A stretch of DNA of 64,000 bases from positions 156,283,413 through 156,347,412 of the forward strand of contig VDFB02047230.1 in the NCBI GenBank assembly GCA_007258455.2, in the 5' to 3' direction. Of this stretch, positions 11,445-23,759 are shown one piece after another. Below the pieces are notes generated by a model. That model did not search any database. It saw only the letters and a program-made list of their open reading frames with translations, and was not told the DNA's origin. The position numbers and the translations under genes are program-made. Each line of letters starts with the position of its first letter. Position 1 is the first letter of the stretch. The stretch comes from Sequoia sempervirens. Taxonomy: Eukaryota; Streptophyta; Pinopsida; Cupressales; Cupressaceae.

Positions 11445-11920
11445 ATTAACATCACAAGAGAACATACATTGCTTCTAGAGGATATCACATACCAAAGGGA
11501 GAGAACAAACAAGGGAATACTTGCAGCTAGGAGACCTAATAAAAACAACAGTGTAAATCCATCACGTACATAGAACAAAAAGCCACAAAATATATAACCA
11601 AAGTAAGGATTTCAATTTAATCAATCAATCAAACACATAGACAATGCAAGCAATTTATCAAGCAATACAACCACTTAAGCAATTAACATCACAAGAGAAC
11701 ATACATTACTTCTAGAGGATATCACATACCAAACGAAGAGAACAAACAAGGGAATACTTGCAGCTAGGAGACCCAATAAAAACAACAGTGTAAATCCATC
11801 ACGTACATAGAACGAAAAGCCACAAAATATATAACCAAAGTAAGGATTTCAATTTAATCAATCAATCAAACACATAGACAATGCAAGCAATTTATCAAGC
11901 AATACAACTACTTAAGCAAT
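11445..11920. repeat. Tandem duplication, 237-bp unit, two copies
   Basis: Unit 1 is 11445-11681 and unit 2 is 11682-11920. Both contain gaacatacatt, ggaatacttgcagctaggag and ttatcaagcaatacaac. Only a handful of substitutions separate them, so this duplication is much younger than the surrounding element. Non-coding. Confidence 0.9.
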
Positions 11921-12988
11921 TCACATCCAATCAATTAACCAAGACCATGAAGATATTTGCAACTCACAAAGTGATACATATCAATTTAATAATAGAATTA
12001 CTAGATAATACATTGGTACAAATCTAAATCTAATAAGCTAAAAATATACATTTAAATACATAAAGAAACTATCTTTTCAATCACAGGATACAAATATAAA
12101 CTTAAACCCTAATGTCTACTTATATTACTTATTTAAAAAAAGTATGGAACTACCTATTCACATTTGATAAGAGCATCAAATTAATTAATACTAATTAATA
12201 AGTAGATCTTATATACATAAAGAGTTTTTCTTTCTTTATTAGATTCCATAATTCCCACTAAACATTACTATCCAAATTGTTAAAGATATCTATTTCTTTT
12301 ACATTAAAAATTTAATAAATGATTTAACAAATTACAGAAATAGTTTGTTTATTAACCTAATAACTTTCATCAAGATTAGATTTTAACCATCTTCTTAGTC
12401 ACTAACTTGAGACATTCCAAATTCACCTAACTTGGTTGGGTGAATAATAACACTTTTCAGGTAGACTCCTCCTGAACAATACACCATAATACAATTAATA
12501 ATGGTATCTATCTAATACTATCTTTGTTCTATGTTTTAATGTAGAAAATCCTATCCTCTATCATGAAACAATAATAATTACCTTCCTAACAAGAATCATA
12601 TAGTGTCATGAAAGTCTTCTCCTTCCTAATGATGTTTTCCTTATAAAAAGGTTAGTTGGAGTATAAGCAACAAATATAAGAAATCTTTTCTAAATTATCT
12701 CATCAAAGCAATCCTAATCAATAAAGATAAAGTTGAACCAAAAGTCCCAATAAAATATACTTAATGTTAAGCCAACTAGAGAGTCTTCATTTTCAACTCT
12801 TCTAGTCTACAAATCAAAATAAGGATCATCCTACTCTAATCCTTCTAAGGTAAAGTAACAAAATAGCTTCAATGTCGAAGGCATAACTTCAAAATCCTTA
12901 AATTTTTAAATGCAAAGTGTTTCAAATTGAATTAGGGCTTTCCAGTAGACTAGATTAGGTAGGCAACACCCAAAATTGGTAGTGGCAC

Positions 12989-13433
12989 ATTACTCAATAT
13001 TACATATTGACATACTTTTCACTTAAGCTATCACAATGGATTAAATTGAGTAAGTCCAAAAATTGGATGTGGTATATTACTCGATATTACACATTAATAT
13101 GCGTTTAATGGAACTGAACATGAAGTTTTCTATAAGATCCAGAACAATCACAATTGATTAAATTGAGTAAGTTCCAAATTTGGATCTGTTATATTACTCA
13201 ATATTACACATCAACATGTCTGCCAAGGAACTAACTTAGAGTTTAATGTGAAGTGCAGAATACTTAGTCTAAACTTTGAATGTGGAACATTACTCAATAC
13301 TATAAGTAAACATAACTTACAAAGAGATTTGAACCTAGAATTTCCTATAAAAGGCCCAATTATTTATCCCATGGGCTCTATACATTTAAATATTTCCTAA
13401 ACTTGAATATTGTAGACTACTCGATATTAACAT
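12989..13433. repeat. Degenerate tandem array with conserved core attactcratattac
   Basis: Cores lie at 12989, 13076, 13193, 13289 and about 13417. Two of the longer units also share ttaaattgagtaagt before a ttggat phrase. Unit spacing is uneven (about 87-128 bp). The core is better kept than the flanks. Non-coding; it lies inside the 3.4-kb nested element. Confidence 0.7.
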
Positions 13434-14776
13434 ATCTTTCAATGATTTATACTAGGAATTTGCTATGAAAGCCTCAAATATTTACCAGTTGATGTTATCA
13501 AAATTGAGCAAGGAAAGCACGCTACATTTTCTTGTGGGACAGTTGTCTGAGATAGCTCAAGTTTGAGCCGACCACTCTCACTCCTCCATTTCTGCTCCCC
13601 ATTTCCAGCATAGGATAAAGTTTTTTAGATACTCCCCCCCTTTTTTTTCCCAAAACCAAAAACATTTTGAAGGAGAAGGAGAATGTCGGTTACACCTGAA
13701 CACTAACTAACTAACTAATTAAAGTTAATTTTTAATTTATTAAATTAATGGTTAAAACTGTTCAAAGCATTCTGTTAAAATATAATTTGGGTAAATATAA
13801 GTAATACCCAAATCTCCCACAGTAAAACCATTTACTGCCATTTAATTAATTATATAATCCAATTTATAATATTTATTTATTTATCTTATTATTTTTACCT
13901 TTATATTTGTGTCATATTAATCTATTATATTATATTATTTCATTAAGTTCTAAATTTATCTTATACCGTAGCTTTTAATAAATACATTTATATTAATTAA
14001 CGAAGTGTCCTTTTAACCTAATAATTTATTTTAATGCAACAAATAATCCCCAAGCATAACTCAAACGATTTAAATTGAATAAACCAAATACCATACAGAC
14101 AATACTGACCAATCAAACTAGCATTATTGATAGGGTGAATTATGGAGGGGTACTACACATGAAGTTTTGTAAGTTAACTTGCACATAAAGTCTTGTGAGT
14201 TTTTTATAAGGAAGAATATTCCTTTCTTTTCAAATGAGTGAAGAAAGAGAATATTCTTTAGGATATTCTCATGGGTGAGGGAAATATATATTTAGTTAAT
14301 TAAAACCAAATTTTAATGTGCAAAAGGGGGAAAGAATATTCCTTTTACAGGAATGTGCAAAGGAGGAATATTCTCTTGCAAGTGGGGGGAATTAGATTTA
14401 TTAGTAATTGATAATTAAAACAATGTTAATTATGCAATTTTTAGAAGAATTACATGATATTCATTAAATAAATGATTTAATGAAAAGGGGAAAAGGTGAT
14501 GACATTTAATTAAATAACTTAGCGTCATTTAATTAAATAATATGACTTTAGGGATTAACTTAAATAATTCATTTAATTTAATTTAATAAGATGAAATGCT
14601 AGCATGAAAGGGGGTTAATTATCTTGATTAGGTCAATTAAATTAATAGATGAAAATAAGACAATTAATTAAATAGCTAGGCTAATTTAATCAATTAAGCG
14701 AAAAGAGGATGGGTTTTAGGACGAAATGATGTTAGTTAGCCAATGTGATCCATTGAGACGTTTTTAAGTGTCTACA

Positions 14777-14791
14777 TTTCACCCCTCTTTG
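14777..14791 (-). promoter_or_regulatory. Polypurine tract of the antisense Ty3 relic
   Basis: On the minus strand it reads caaagaggggtgaaa and directly abuts TGTAGACAC. This is the expected plus-strand primer for LTR element replication and fixes the 3' LTR start. Confidence 0.6.
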
Positions 14792-16570
14792 AAGCAATGT
14801 ACTCGTTGCATTGGTTCAAAGACTGATGTTGATTTTGATGCTGATGATGATGTAGAATTGGATATCAATGATCTCTTTGAGATGTTGATAACCAAGCTAA
14901 AGTTGATTGATCTGATTGATTGATTGATAATATTGTTGAGGATTCACAACAATGCAAGGATTGTGTTGAATAACATGAGGATTGGTAGGGAAAGCATATC
15001 CCAATGATGATTGATTGGATAATTTGATCAAGATTTGCTAGCAAGGCTAGGAACAAAGTCCATTAGATGATTTGAAATTGATATGATTGAAAGATGGTTG
15101 GTTTCCCCCTTGAGAGATCAATCGGGGAATAAAGTGTTCCAATCGGACTTGTGATAGATGAAAATCAGACTTATGCTTGAGATGCTTGAGATTCCAGGTT
15201 GCTTTTGAATCAAAGAGCTGCAACTTTTTCAGATTGTTGAGATGAAGATGATATAGATGCCCCATTGTGCCCTAGTGGAAGAGGGATTGCGAGTGTGCTA
15301 TCTCAGATATTGATCTAGATAGATTTCAAGATGTATAGACAGTCATCGGCTATGGGTAGCCTCATTTATATTTTGATGTGGATCACATAGATTCGATGCT
15401 TGGATAGAACTGTTAGTAGGGATAGAAGAATAAGATGAATGGATTGACCATTGATTATGAGATTGATTCAAAAGTCCAACAAGTCCATGAGTCATCAAAA
15501 ATTTATTAGAGATGGTGATGAGAGGTGATGATGATGATGCTCACATCTTAGGATTCGGATTTTCTATCATTCCTTATTTTTGATATAGCACATAGACACG
15601 ATGCATCATGGTACTAAAAACTAGGATGGCATAGTATCTAGTGTAATAGAATTTGACTTTGCAAACAAATAGGATAGTTCTTGTTCACACCCTTGACATA
15701 TGGAAACCTTGTCGGAATGTAGATTAGAAGCTTAGAATATATCATACCAAAACATACACAATAGTCAACAATGTACTCTAAACAACCTCCCTATACACAA
15801 CTAAGTAAGTATGCGCCAAGATTATTTTACAAAAATACCCACAAGCATAGTAAATGAAAGATAATGATAAATGCCCCATTCCTTCTCTCTAAATCATTTT
15901 AGATAAAAATCATCGAGAAGTCCCTGGAATGAGTCAACAAGATAAATCAAAGGAAAAGATTAAAAATGAACAAACAGTCAATGTTATTCATATCTATTAC
16001 CAAAGGGAATGTGTTGTTGAGGATAAGTATCCAAAAGTGATATCCAAAATGATGCCCATTTTTGAAATGATATATCCTAGGAAATGCATTATATAGGATG
16101 ATGATGGGTTGATAATTTGTTTGATAGGATTTTGATACAAAGTTTGGCTAACATGTTTGCTAAAATGATCAAGAGTTTGAATTTGCATTTAAAGTTTGTA
16201 GTTTTGATTTTGATTTTGTGTTTGAAGGTTCTACTTTTGCTAATTGTTGTACTTGTTTTCCATTTGTTTTACCAAAGGGTGAGTGTGATGATCAATTTAT
16301 TATGAGTGAAGGTTTATTGCATGTGAAAGAAAAATGGGATGGGTGGTTTTGGATTTTTTGGAACATTTCAATGTTTTTGGTATTTTTGAAATGTTTTGAG
16401 GTTGTTTTTGGTATTTTTGAAAGTTTATGTGAATGTTTATGTTTTCAGTTATTTGAGGTTGTTTAGGGTTTTCCAATGTTTTCCAATGTTTTTGTAATTT
16501 TTCTAAGTTTCCAAATGTTTTAGGATTTTTTCAATATTTGGATGTTTAGCTGTTTTTCAAGTTTTGACCA

Positions 16571-16815
16571 AGAACCTAACTTAAAAGACCTATCCTAGGG
16601 GCCTCGGGGGCTGATCAAAGATGATCCTTGCCTATGTTATAGACACAAAGACTACGTAGTTTGACTGACTCAACTTATTAACGATGAGATATTAACAGTT
16701 GATGGACTGCCAGTTTATTATGACAAACTCCTAAAGGATTGACCTAGGGTGTCTGGGGGGAACATCAATGATGGCCTTACCTATGTTCAAGCTCAGAGAC
16801 TCGTAGTTTGACTAG
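16571..16815. repeat. Two-copy repeat of about 90 bp
   Basis: Both copies hold a sequence like cctagggnnnctsgggg, then gatgatccttgcctatgtt or gatggccttacctatgtt, then a phrase ending in cgtagtttgact. Copies start near 16575 and 16730. Unusually GC-rich for the area. Confidence 0.65.
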
Positions 16816-16898
16816 GTACTATTTTTGAATTTTTGATGTTTGACCTTTTTAGGGATTTTGATGTGTTTTGGATGTTTTGTATTTTTCCTTTACATTTT

Positions 16899-17046
16899 TT
16901 GAATGTTTTTGGATTTTAGCTCTAAAGGATTTTGAATGTTTTTGGATTTTAGCTATGTAGGATTTGGATGGTTTTGGATTTTAGCCATATAGGATTTGGA
17001 TGTTTTTGGATTTTAGCTGATTTTGCAAGTGTTTTTGGATTTTGAT
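16899..17046. repeat. Short tandem repeat, about 33-bp unit
   Basis: The phrase gaatgtttttggattttagc recurs four to five times with variants (ggatggttttggattttagc and similar), separated by short linkers such as tctaaagga or tatgtagga. Non-coding simple expansion. Confidence 0.8.
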
Positions 17047-19230
17047 GAGATTTAATGATTTTTTTTGAGATTTTTGATGAGATTTAAGGTAAACAATACC
17101 TAGATCATGATGTTGATGTTGCATTGTGAGATAAAAGACATGAATCGAGAGTTAATTGAAAACAAGAGTGCAAGAACCTACCCCTAGTATTTAGAAATTC
17201 TTCATAATGTAATGGATAACCAAGATAGGTAATATATATGTGAAGAGTTTGACAAAGTTTTATAATGCTAGATATGGGCTATGGGACTTCATGAGATAAA
17301 ATGGTAAAGAGCCTATCAAGGGTTTTCCATGAATAGAGTTGAAGTATATGTTGAATCTTTGTCAAGATCAAGATAAAGTGGAATATCTAGATAAATCTCG
17401 ATTGGAGGGATGGAAGAAACATTGGATTTTATCATGGCAAGGATAAGATACTTTTGTCTAAGAAGGATCATATTGATACTCTATTCTACTCATGACTCAT
17501 GTTTGCTAGGTTTTCATCATAGTACTTGCCCAAAGTGCCACCGTATTGGTTTTCACTAGAGGATAATTTTTATTTTTACTAAATTTTCTTTATTTTATTT
17601 TTTTTTGATTTTTTGAAGATTTTACCCTCATATTGAACCGCCTGGTGGTACTAATGTAGATGCCACTGTCATAATGTGCCAACCATATCTTGCTTGAAGA
17701 AGCTACTTTGTTAAGATACGTGCACTTGAATGCAACCTTGAACAACTCTGATCCACCTTGTGGATACCAGAATTAGCTTTTTCTATGTGTGCACATCATG
17801 ATATGGTGCCTTTATAATCCTTATGATGAAGGGTAGCCACCAACACATAGTCAATGCAAGAATTAGATATCATGAATGGAGTGGATGGTGACATGTATGA
17901 AGGAATATGCGATGGATTGGTTGATAGTTTGGAACCTTTGACTCTCCAAACTCGGGAAGATGAGCAATGATTGGTGGGAATAGAGGTTTTTCATGGAATT
18001 AGGACCAACCATTGGATATACTTTGTTCCTTGCTTGAGAAGCCTGCTTTTTTTTTTAGGACTCTTTTGATGGATATATTTTCCCTTTTGATTTTTCCCCA
18101 TAGTTTCTTTGACTAATGGATTTTGGAGGGATGTTTTTCTTTATTTTTCTTTCGCATCCATTTGTATTTTTTTTGTCCCTTTTGTGTTAATACTTCATTT
18201 TATTTGATGATCTTCACCTTACTTTGATAGGAATTCTTCTTTTTATGTTGGTCCCAATTTTTGTATGAGATGATGGGTGAATGCCAACTCATGATATGGC
18301 TATTTGTAGCATTGACAATATTTTCATCATAAGGATTCTTCGGGTCCCATATGTTGATGTTTGTTGTAGACAAGATTTCCCCAAACATTGTAAAGGTATT
18401 ATCAATACCTAGTCCTTTGCCCTGATAATGTATCCTATCATCCATAGCCATTGAATATGACTTGTCGTGAACACATGATATTACTATGAGTTCTTGTTGT
18501 TTAGGAATATGAACTATTTTCTTTGATTCTATGACAACTTTATCTGTTGATACTACTTCAAAATATGTTTATACTAACTCAAAAGATGTTGATGATGCAC
18601 AATCACTATAAGAATCAAGAGTCTCAACCATTGCTTGCTTTTGTGTAGGAATACCAAGAGTGGGAGACTCTTGTTTTGGATGAAAAATGTCTAGATATTT
18701 TTGTTAGAAAGAAACATCCCGAGGGTGATATCGAAGACATTTTTGGAGTTTAAAATGGTTTGAAATCTATCCCTTAGCTCTTGGTGAAACTCTAGGGATA
18801 GGGGTTCTTGAACCTAACTTGATTCAGAGTAACTTTCATTATCCTCAAGAGCCTCCTCTTGACATGATCCTCAGGTGGATGATGGATCATCAATAAAAGA
18901 CTCTTCACAATAATCGATAGGTATGAGTGCAACAAAGGATATTTCTCTCATTTGGAACTTCTTCAACATGCCCAATAATTGAGTCATATGTGGTAGAGAT
19001 ATCACAATTTGATATCAACTTGATGTCATTATGATATAAAATATTGTTAAACACTATTGATGGGTTTGGAATTTTTTTAAAATAGTATATTGATGTGTGT
19101 CTAATTCCTCATGTTGTGATGAATAAATATGTCCCATTGTGGTATCACATGTATGGTTTATGTTTTTTGAGGTTGATGCCTTTCCTGACTCTTTTTCTTT
19201 TGTATGATTAGGCATAGGGTTTGTGTAAGT

Positions 19231-20320
19231 TTTTCATATTTTGATTCCCATATTTTTGATCAACATGAATTTCTCCTTGTTCAATAAAATCTTCTATTAG
19301 ATGTCTGAGTCTAAAACAATTTTGTGTGTTATGACCTTTGTATCAGTGAAATTCACAAAAATGATCATTTCTATAGCTATGAGGTTTGACTTGTGGCTCT
19401 TGATAGTTTGAGAAATATTGGAGTATGATAAGATTAGACTATATCAACCTTTTCAACACATCCTCCATAGGTTTCCCCAAGTGAGTGAATTGCCGTTCAT
19501 GGGTACTATTCACATTTTTGTCCATGTTGAGTGTTTGCAGCGTTGATTGTTGTTTGATTATTTAACGGTGATGTGTATGGTTGTTGTGTATTCATGGTTT
19601 GGGTGTTTTCTTTCCTAGGATCAATTAAGACCACCTTTGCATCAACAACACCATCACTAGTAACATTCTAGTTCTTGGCCCAATAGTGGGGCTTGTCATT
19701 AAAACTAGTGGATGGGTAGTTGTCTTTATACACTTGTGTGTTTCCCTATGATATTAGGGCTTCTCAATGTTAAGGGATCTAGGGACAAGATCATCATAAG
19801 AGGTAATGCACTACATCTTTAAGTGGAAGGATAGATCTAGATCAACATTTGCTATGATAATCCCCACTTGTTGTTTGTCGAGAATTGGCCACTTGCTCTT
19901 ACTAGCTCTTTGTCTCCATCATTGCAAGAAATTGGTGAAAGATTTTCCTTTATTTTGTTTGAGTGTGTATAACTCTTCTAAGCTTATGCCCATGCCAATA
20001 TTAAAGGAGAAGTGATCTATGAATTTCCTAATTATTTCTTGGAAGGTTTTGATTCCTGGAGGTAACTGTGAAAACCAATCCATGGCAGGGCCTGTTAAAA
20101 TTTGTGGGGAAGAGGCACATTAAGTAGGAATAATTATAGCCCACCTCCATACACATGACATTGAATTCCTTGATATGGTCCACAAAATTTCCTCTCCCTT
20201 TGTATTTATCAAATTTAGGGACCTCAAATCTAGTAGGAAAAGGTACCATTGCGATGTTTTGATTGAATGGGTAAGGACATAGGTTTTTATGTGTATGGGG
20301 CTTCTTCATCTTTCCCATGA
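19231..20320 (-). pseudogene. Ty3/gypsy (Tat-like) gag relic
   Basis: The minus strand frame from 20318 carries the retrotransposon gag signature: FEVPKFDKYKGRGN, then DHIKEFN, then YLMCLFPTN. It continues below 20028 in another frame with FIDHFSFNIGMGISLEELY and KQNKGKSFTNF, then KWPILDKQQV and FHLKM. At about 19260-19365 a zinc-knuckle-like CEFH...YKGHNTQNC follows, with LRHLIEDFIEQGEIHVDQKY. The knuckle and spacing match gag of the Tat/Ogre-Retand type. Frameshifts and several stops (CAA/CGG to TAA/TGA types) disable it. The 5' part ends abruptly near 20320, where the unclassified repeat family starts, so PBS and 5' LTR are missing. Confidence 0.8.
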
Positions 20321-20324
20321 TTAA

Positions 20325-22434
20325 GCTTTGTGTAGCTTCTATGTAGGTGGGTGGAGGTTATTTTGTGTTTTTTGCATAGGCAGATGGTTGGAAATGCAAA
20401 AGAAAAGTGTCACCTGTGACAATATTTTTCCCACTTTTGTGAAGGAAAGTTGGCGAGAAGAGGTGTGTTTGAAGCAAGTAGGAAGAGGTGCATGTCGAAG
20501 AAACCCTTAACGATATTGTTTGATTTGTGGTTTGCAGTCTATTCCAGACTATATTGCTTGATTTTCCATAAGGTACTGTTGATTTATGGTTTACGTTTTG
20601 TGTGTATGGTTTTGCATGGATTTGATACTGTGAATTTTTTGTGGGTTTCTATTTATGGTTTCCGTTACCTGCGTATGTTTGCAGGCTTGGAGAAACAGGG
20701 CAGCCTGGAGAAAGCTAGCGGAAAGAGGTTTGTTTGAAACAAGTAGGAAGAGGTGCATATGGAAAAAACCGTTTTCCATATTGTTTCATTTGTGGTTCGT
20801 TGTTTTTGACAGGCAATATTATTTTATCTGCGATAGGGTATTGTTGATTGCTTCTAATTTTGATAAGGGGCTATTGAGAAAATACTATATTGTTTGTGAA
20901 AATGAGTATTGCTTCGTTTAAGGTTCACGCTTTTTGTTTATGGTTTTGCATGGGTTCCTATTTGTTATTTTTTGTGTTTTGTGGGTTTCTTCATCTGGTT
21001 TGGTCTTTAAACTAATATTGTTTAATTTATGGCTTCCGGTTTGTGGTTATGGTTGCAATGGAATAAAATAGTCAATCCTATACGCTTTGTGTTAGCTTCC
21101 ATTAGGCATTTTCAATTATAGTTCTATTGCTTAAATTATATTATTTCATTTTGGAGGTTCTATTGAAAAGGCTATATTGTTTCAATTTTTGAGGAGGTTG
21201 TGTTGAGAAAGGAGTGTTTTTTGTATGTGTTTGTTATTGTCAATTTTCGAAGGGTTTCTATTTAATGTTTGTGTTTTGTGGGTATGTTTGGAATGGAATA
21301 AAATTATTGAGGTTATGGATTTTTTTTTATTGTTATTATATAGCTTAGGCTATATTGTGGCTTTTTGCATCTAGGTGGTTATTGAAACCAATGTTGTTTG
21401 ATTCATGGCTTGTGTTTTCTGGTTATGGTTGGAACATAATAAAATAATTAATGTTGTTGATTCTATATTTGGTTACATTAGGTATTATTGATTATTATTC
21501 TCTGCCTTAGGCTATATTGGGTATATTTTAATATCGATATATATGTGTAAGATTAAAATTTTTAAGGGTATGGAGTTTTGGTCAATTCTTATTGTATAGC
21601 TCGGGCTATATTGTGGCTTTTTGTATCTGGGTGGCTGTTGAAACCAATGTTGTTTGATTTATGGCTTTCATTTTCTAGTTATGGTTGGAAAATAATAAAA
21701 TAATTAATTTTGTTAATTCTATGTTTGGTTACATTAGGTATTATTGATTATTGTTCTCTACCTTAGGCTATATTGGGTATATTTTAATATCAATATATAT
21801 GTATATATATACGTATATATTTGTACATATATACATATATTTTTATATATATATATATATAAAATTTTGTGGGTTTCTCTTTATGGCTTGCATTTAGTGG
21901 ATATGTTGGCAATGGGGAAAAATTCTTGACCTTTTGCAATTTTTGTCAATTGTTACTATCTAGCTCAACCTATATTGCCTCATTTTCGATTAGGTTATGT
22001 TCAAAAAGCTATATTGTTTCAATTTTCAATAAGATGTTGTTCATAGAAGAGAATATTATTTGTTAAAATAAATTATGTTTCATTTATGGACGTGTTGTAT
22101 GGGTCAATTTTCAACAGGTTTCTCTTTAATATTTGCATTTTGTGGGTATGTTTGCAACGCGATAAAATTGTTGAGGTTATGCAATTTTTGTCAATTGTTA
22201 TAATATAGCTTGGGCTATATTGTGGCTTTCTCCAATTGGGTCGTTGTTGAAACCAATGTTGTTTGATTCATGGATTTGATTTTCTGGTTATGGTTGGAAC
22301 AAAATAAAATAATTACTGTTGTTGATTCTATGTTTGGTTACATTAGGTATTATTGATTATTGTTGTCTACCTTAGGCTATATTGGGTGTATTTTAATATT
22401 AATATATATGCACATATATATACGTATATATGTG
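20325..22434 (+). repeat. Unclassified repeat family block, plus orientation
   Basis: The block is built of related phrases: ggttgcaatggaataaaatagt, ggctatattgtttcatttt, and gtgggtttctatttatggctt. The start (20325-20500) is nearly the same as 28140-28320. Three direct copies of a longer unit lie at about 21340-21545, 21590-21790 and 22205-22410, sharing gttgaaaccaatgttgtttg and tggttacattaggtattatt. Open frames here are incidental. I cannot assign the family to a known element class. Confidence 0.65.
21791..21862. repeat. TA/GTA microsatellite
   Basis: Alternating tatatgtatata and tacatatata. It follows the second direct copy of the local unit; the third copy carries a similar tract, into which the 2.5-kb element inserted. 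Confidence 0.9.
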
Positions 22435-22719
22435 TGTTAGAAACCAAGATCAGATTTGCAAACCAAAAAGACCTTCCACAGAAGAGAAAATCAAAAAAAG
22501 CAGAGAGGTTGCAAAATAATGTGCAACATAATATTATTCGAGAATTCAATAATTACAAGATATGATTTTCTATATAAAAGCAAAGATGCATAACCCTAAT
22601 CTTATCTTGAGCAACAAGATAGCTCAACAAGATAAGGATGACAACTAATTAATCTAGGAATTAAATAATTACCTAAGTAAACTTATGTAAAGTGTAATTA
22701 ATAATTAATTACACCAACA
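22435..22719 (-). repeat. 3' LTR of the 2.5-kb element
   Basis: 285 bp. On the minus strand it starts TGTTGGTGTAATTAATT and ends TTTCTAACA. A TATA-like ctatataaaag lies at 22570-22580 in plus coordinates. Confidence 0.93.
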
Positions 22720-22736
22720 CCCCCCATAAGTGCAAC
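22720..22736 (-). promoter_or_regulatory. Polypurine tract of the 2.5-kb element
   Basis: On the minus strand gttgcacttatgggggg abuts the LTR start TGTTGG. The run of six G is the likely RNase H-resistant primer. Confidence 0.75.
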
Positions 22737-23759
22737 TTAGGGAGAAGCGGATTATTATGCAAATATGAGTCCTAGCAACAAGGCCTGATTAGGTATTCAT
22801 GTACAAATGTAAAGAGAGAGAAAACCCAGTGGGAAAAACCCCCCTTCAGAGAGATGAACTGTTGCGAAGAAGCACTGGAGGAACTCTGATGAAACAACAC
22901 TGGAACCCCAAATCCAACAAGCAAGGAAAGATAATTCTATCTACAACAACCAAAAAATGGAATCACAAATGTAACAGTAGACCCGATGCCAAGGAACACT
23001 AGAAACTCACATACTGGATCAACCCTGGGATCTGTAAGCAACAATAGATGAAAGGATGAATGGACCCATAATGATGACAAATATGGAAGTTGTGTCTCTC
23101 GAAGCCAATGCCAAACTGAAACTAAAACTGCCCATAGGATGAGTACCATCAAGATTCTAGAACATTAACCATAAAAGTATGGCCTTCAAATGAGAAAGAT
23201 TTGAACCAATGCAAATCAAGAACCATAAAATCCCAACTGAAGTGTGAACCGAAACAAACCAATGATGTGTCCAGCTAAACAAGAAGGAATCTAAAAGGAG
23301 ACAACATGAAACTAGACAAGCTCATGTGAGTTGTCACTGATACATATAATGGATGCAAGAACCCCCCTTAATGGAACTTTATATTAGTTCGTTATTACAA
23401 TACCTAATGATTGCATAAGGAGATAATGCAAACTTACGGATACATAATAAAAAATGCACACCTAGCACATGAAACAAAAATGAATGCATGCATAAAATAA
23501 GGTACACGTATTTTGTAAATATCCTCAGATTTGCATAGAGGCCAAAACTAGCTTTCCAATGTCATGAAAATCGCGAAAAATGGATAAGTGAGTCACAAGA
23601 CTTGTCTCTCAGAGTGAAAAAGGCAACATCTAACTTCTGAGGTAGAAAAAATCATCAAAAATGAAAAAATAGAAAACCACACCAGCACCATTGCTTAGAG
23701 TGTCAAAACAACTTTCCGATGATATTTCGTTTGTAAAAAAAGGATGTTGTATGCCCAAG

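Larger units (their letters stand above)
10718..14157 (-). mobile_element. 3.4-kb nested element, probably a very long solo LTR
   Basis: The element is flanked by catga at 10713-10717 and 14158-14162, a 5-bp target duplication. Read on the minus strand it begins TGTAGTACCCCTCC and ends GGTGGGAGTGTTACG. These ends are imperfect inverted copies of each other, as in LTR families of the TGTAACACC type (final CA changed to CG). I find no internal LTR pair, no PBS and no coding domain, so a solo LTR is the simplest reading; a non-autonomous DNA element with short TIRs is the alternative. It contains a 237-bp tandem duplication and a degenerate repeat array. Confidence 0.5.
10500..14776 (-). mobile_element. 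3' LTR of an antisense Ty3 relic, split by a nested element
   Basis: On the minus strand a purine tract (14777-14791) is followed by TGTAGACAC, a classic Ty3 LTR start, at 14776. The LTR runs to 14163, is interrupted by the 10718-14157 insertion, and resumes at 10712. Taking the insertion out joins 26-bp tandem repeats (acaagacttcatgtgcaag) cleanly across the gap, which supports continuity. TATA-like sequences on this strand lie at 14197-14206 and 10509-10521. The lower-coordinate end of the LTR was not determined; 10500 is a conservative limit. Confidence 0.5.
14792..19230 (-). other. Interior of the antisense Ty3 relic; no pol domains seen
   Basis: Between gag (19231-20320) and the PPT I find no aspartic protease, RT, RNase H or integrase motif on either strand. 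The stretch is T-rich on the plus strand and has long low-complexity runs. The minus frame at 18200-18451 is open but unrecognised. Two short repeat clusters (16571-16815 and 16899-17046) lie inside. The element may be a gag-only, TR-GAG-like derivative, or its pol was deleted. Confidence 0.45.
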
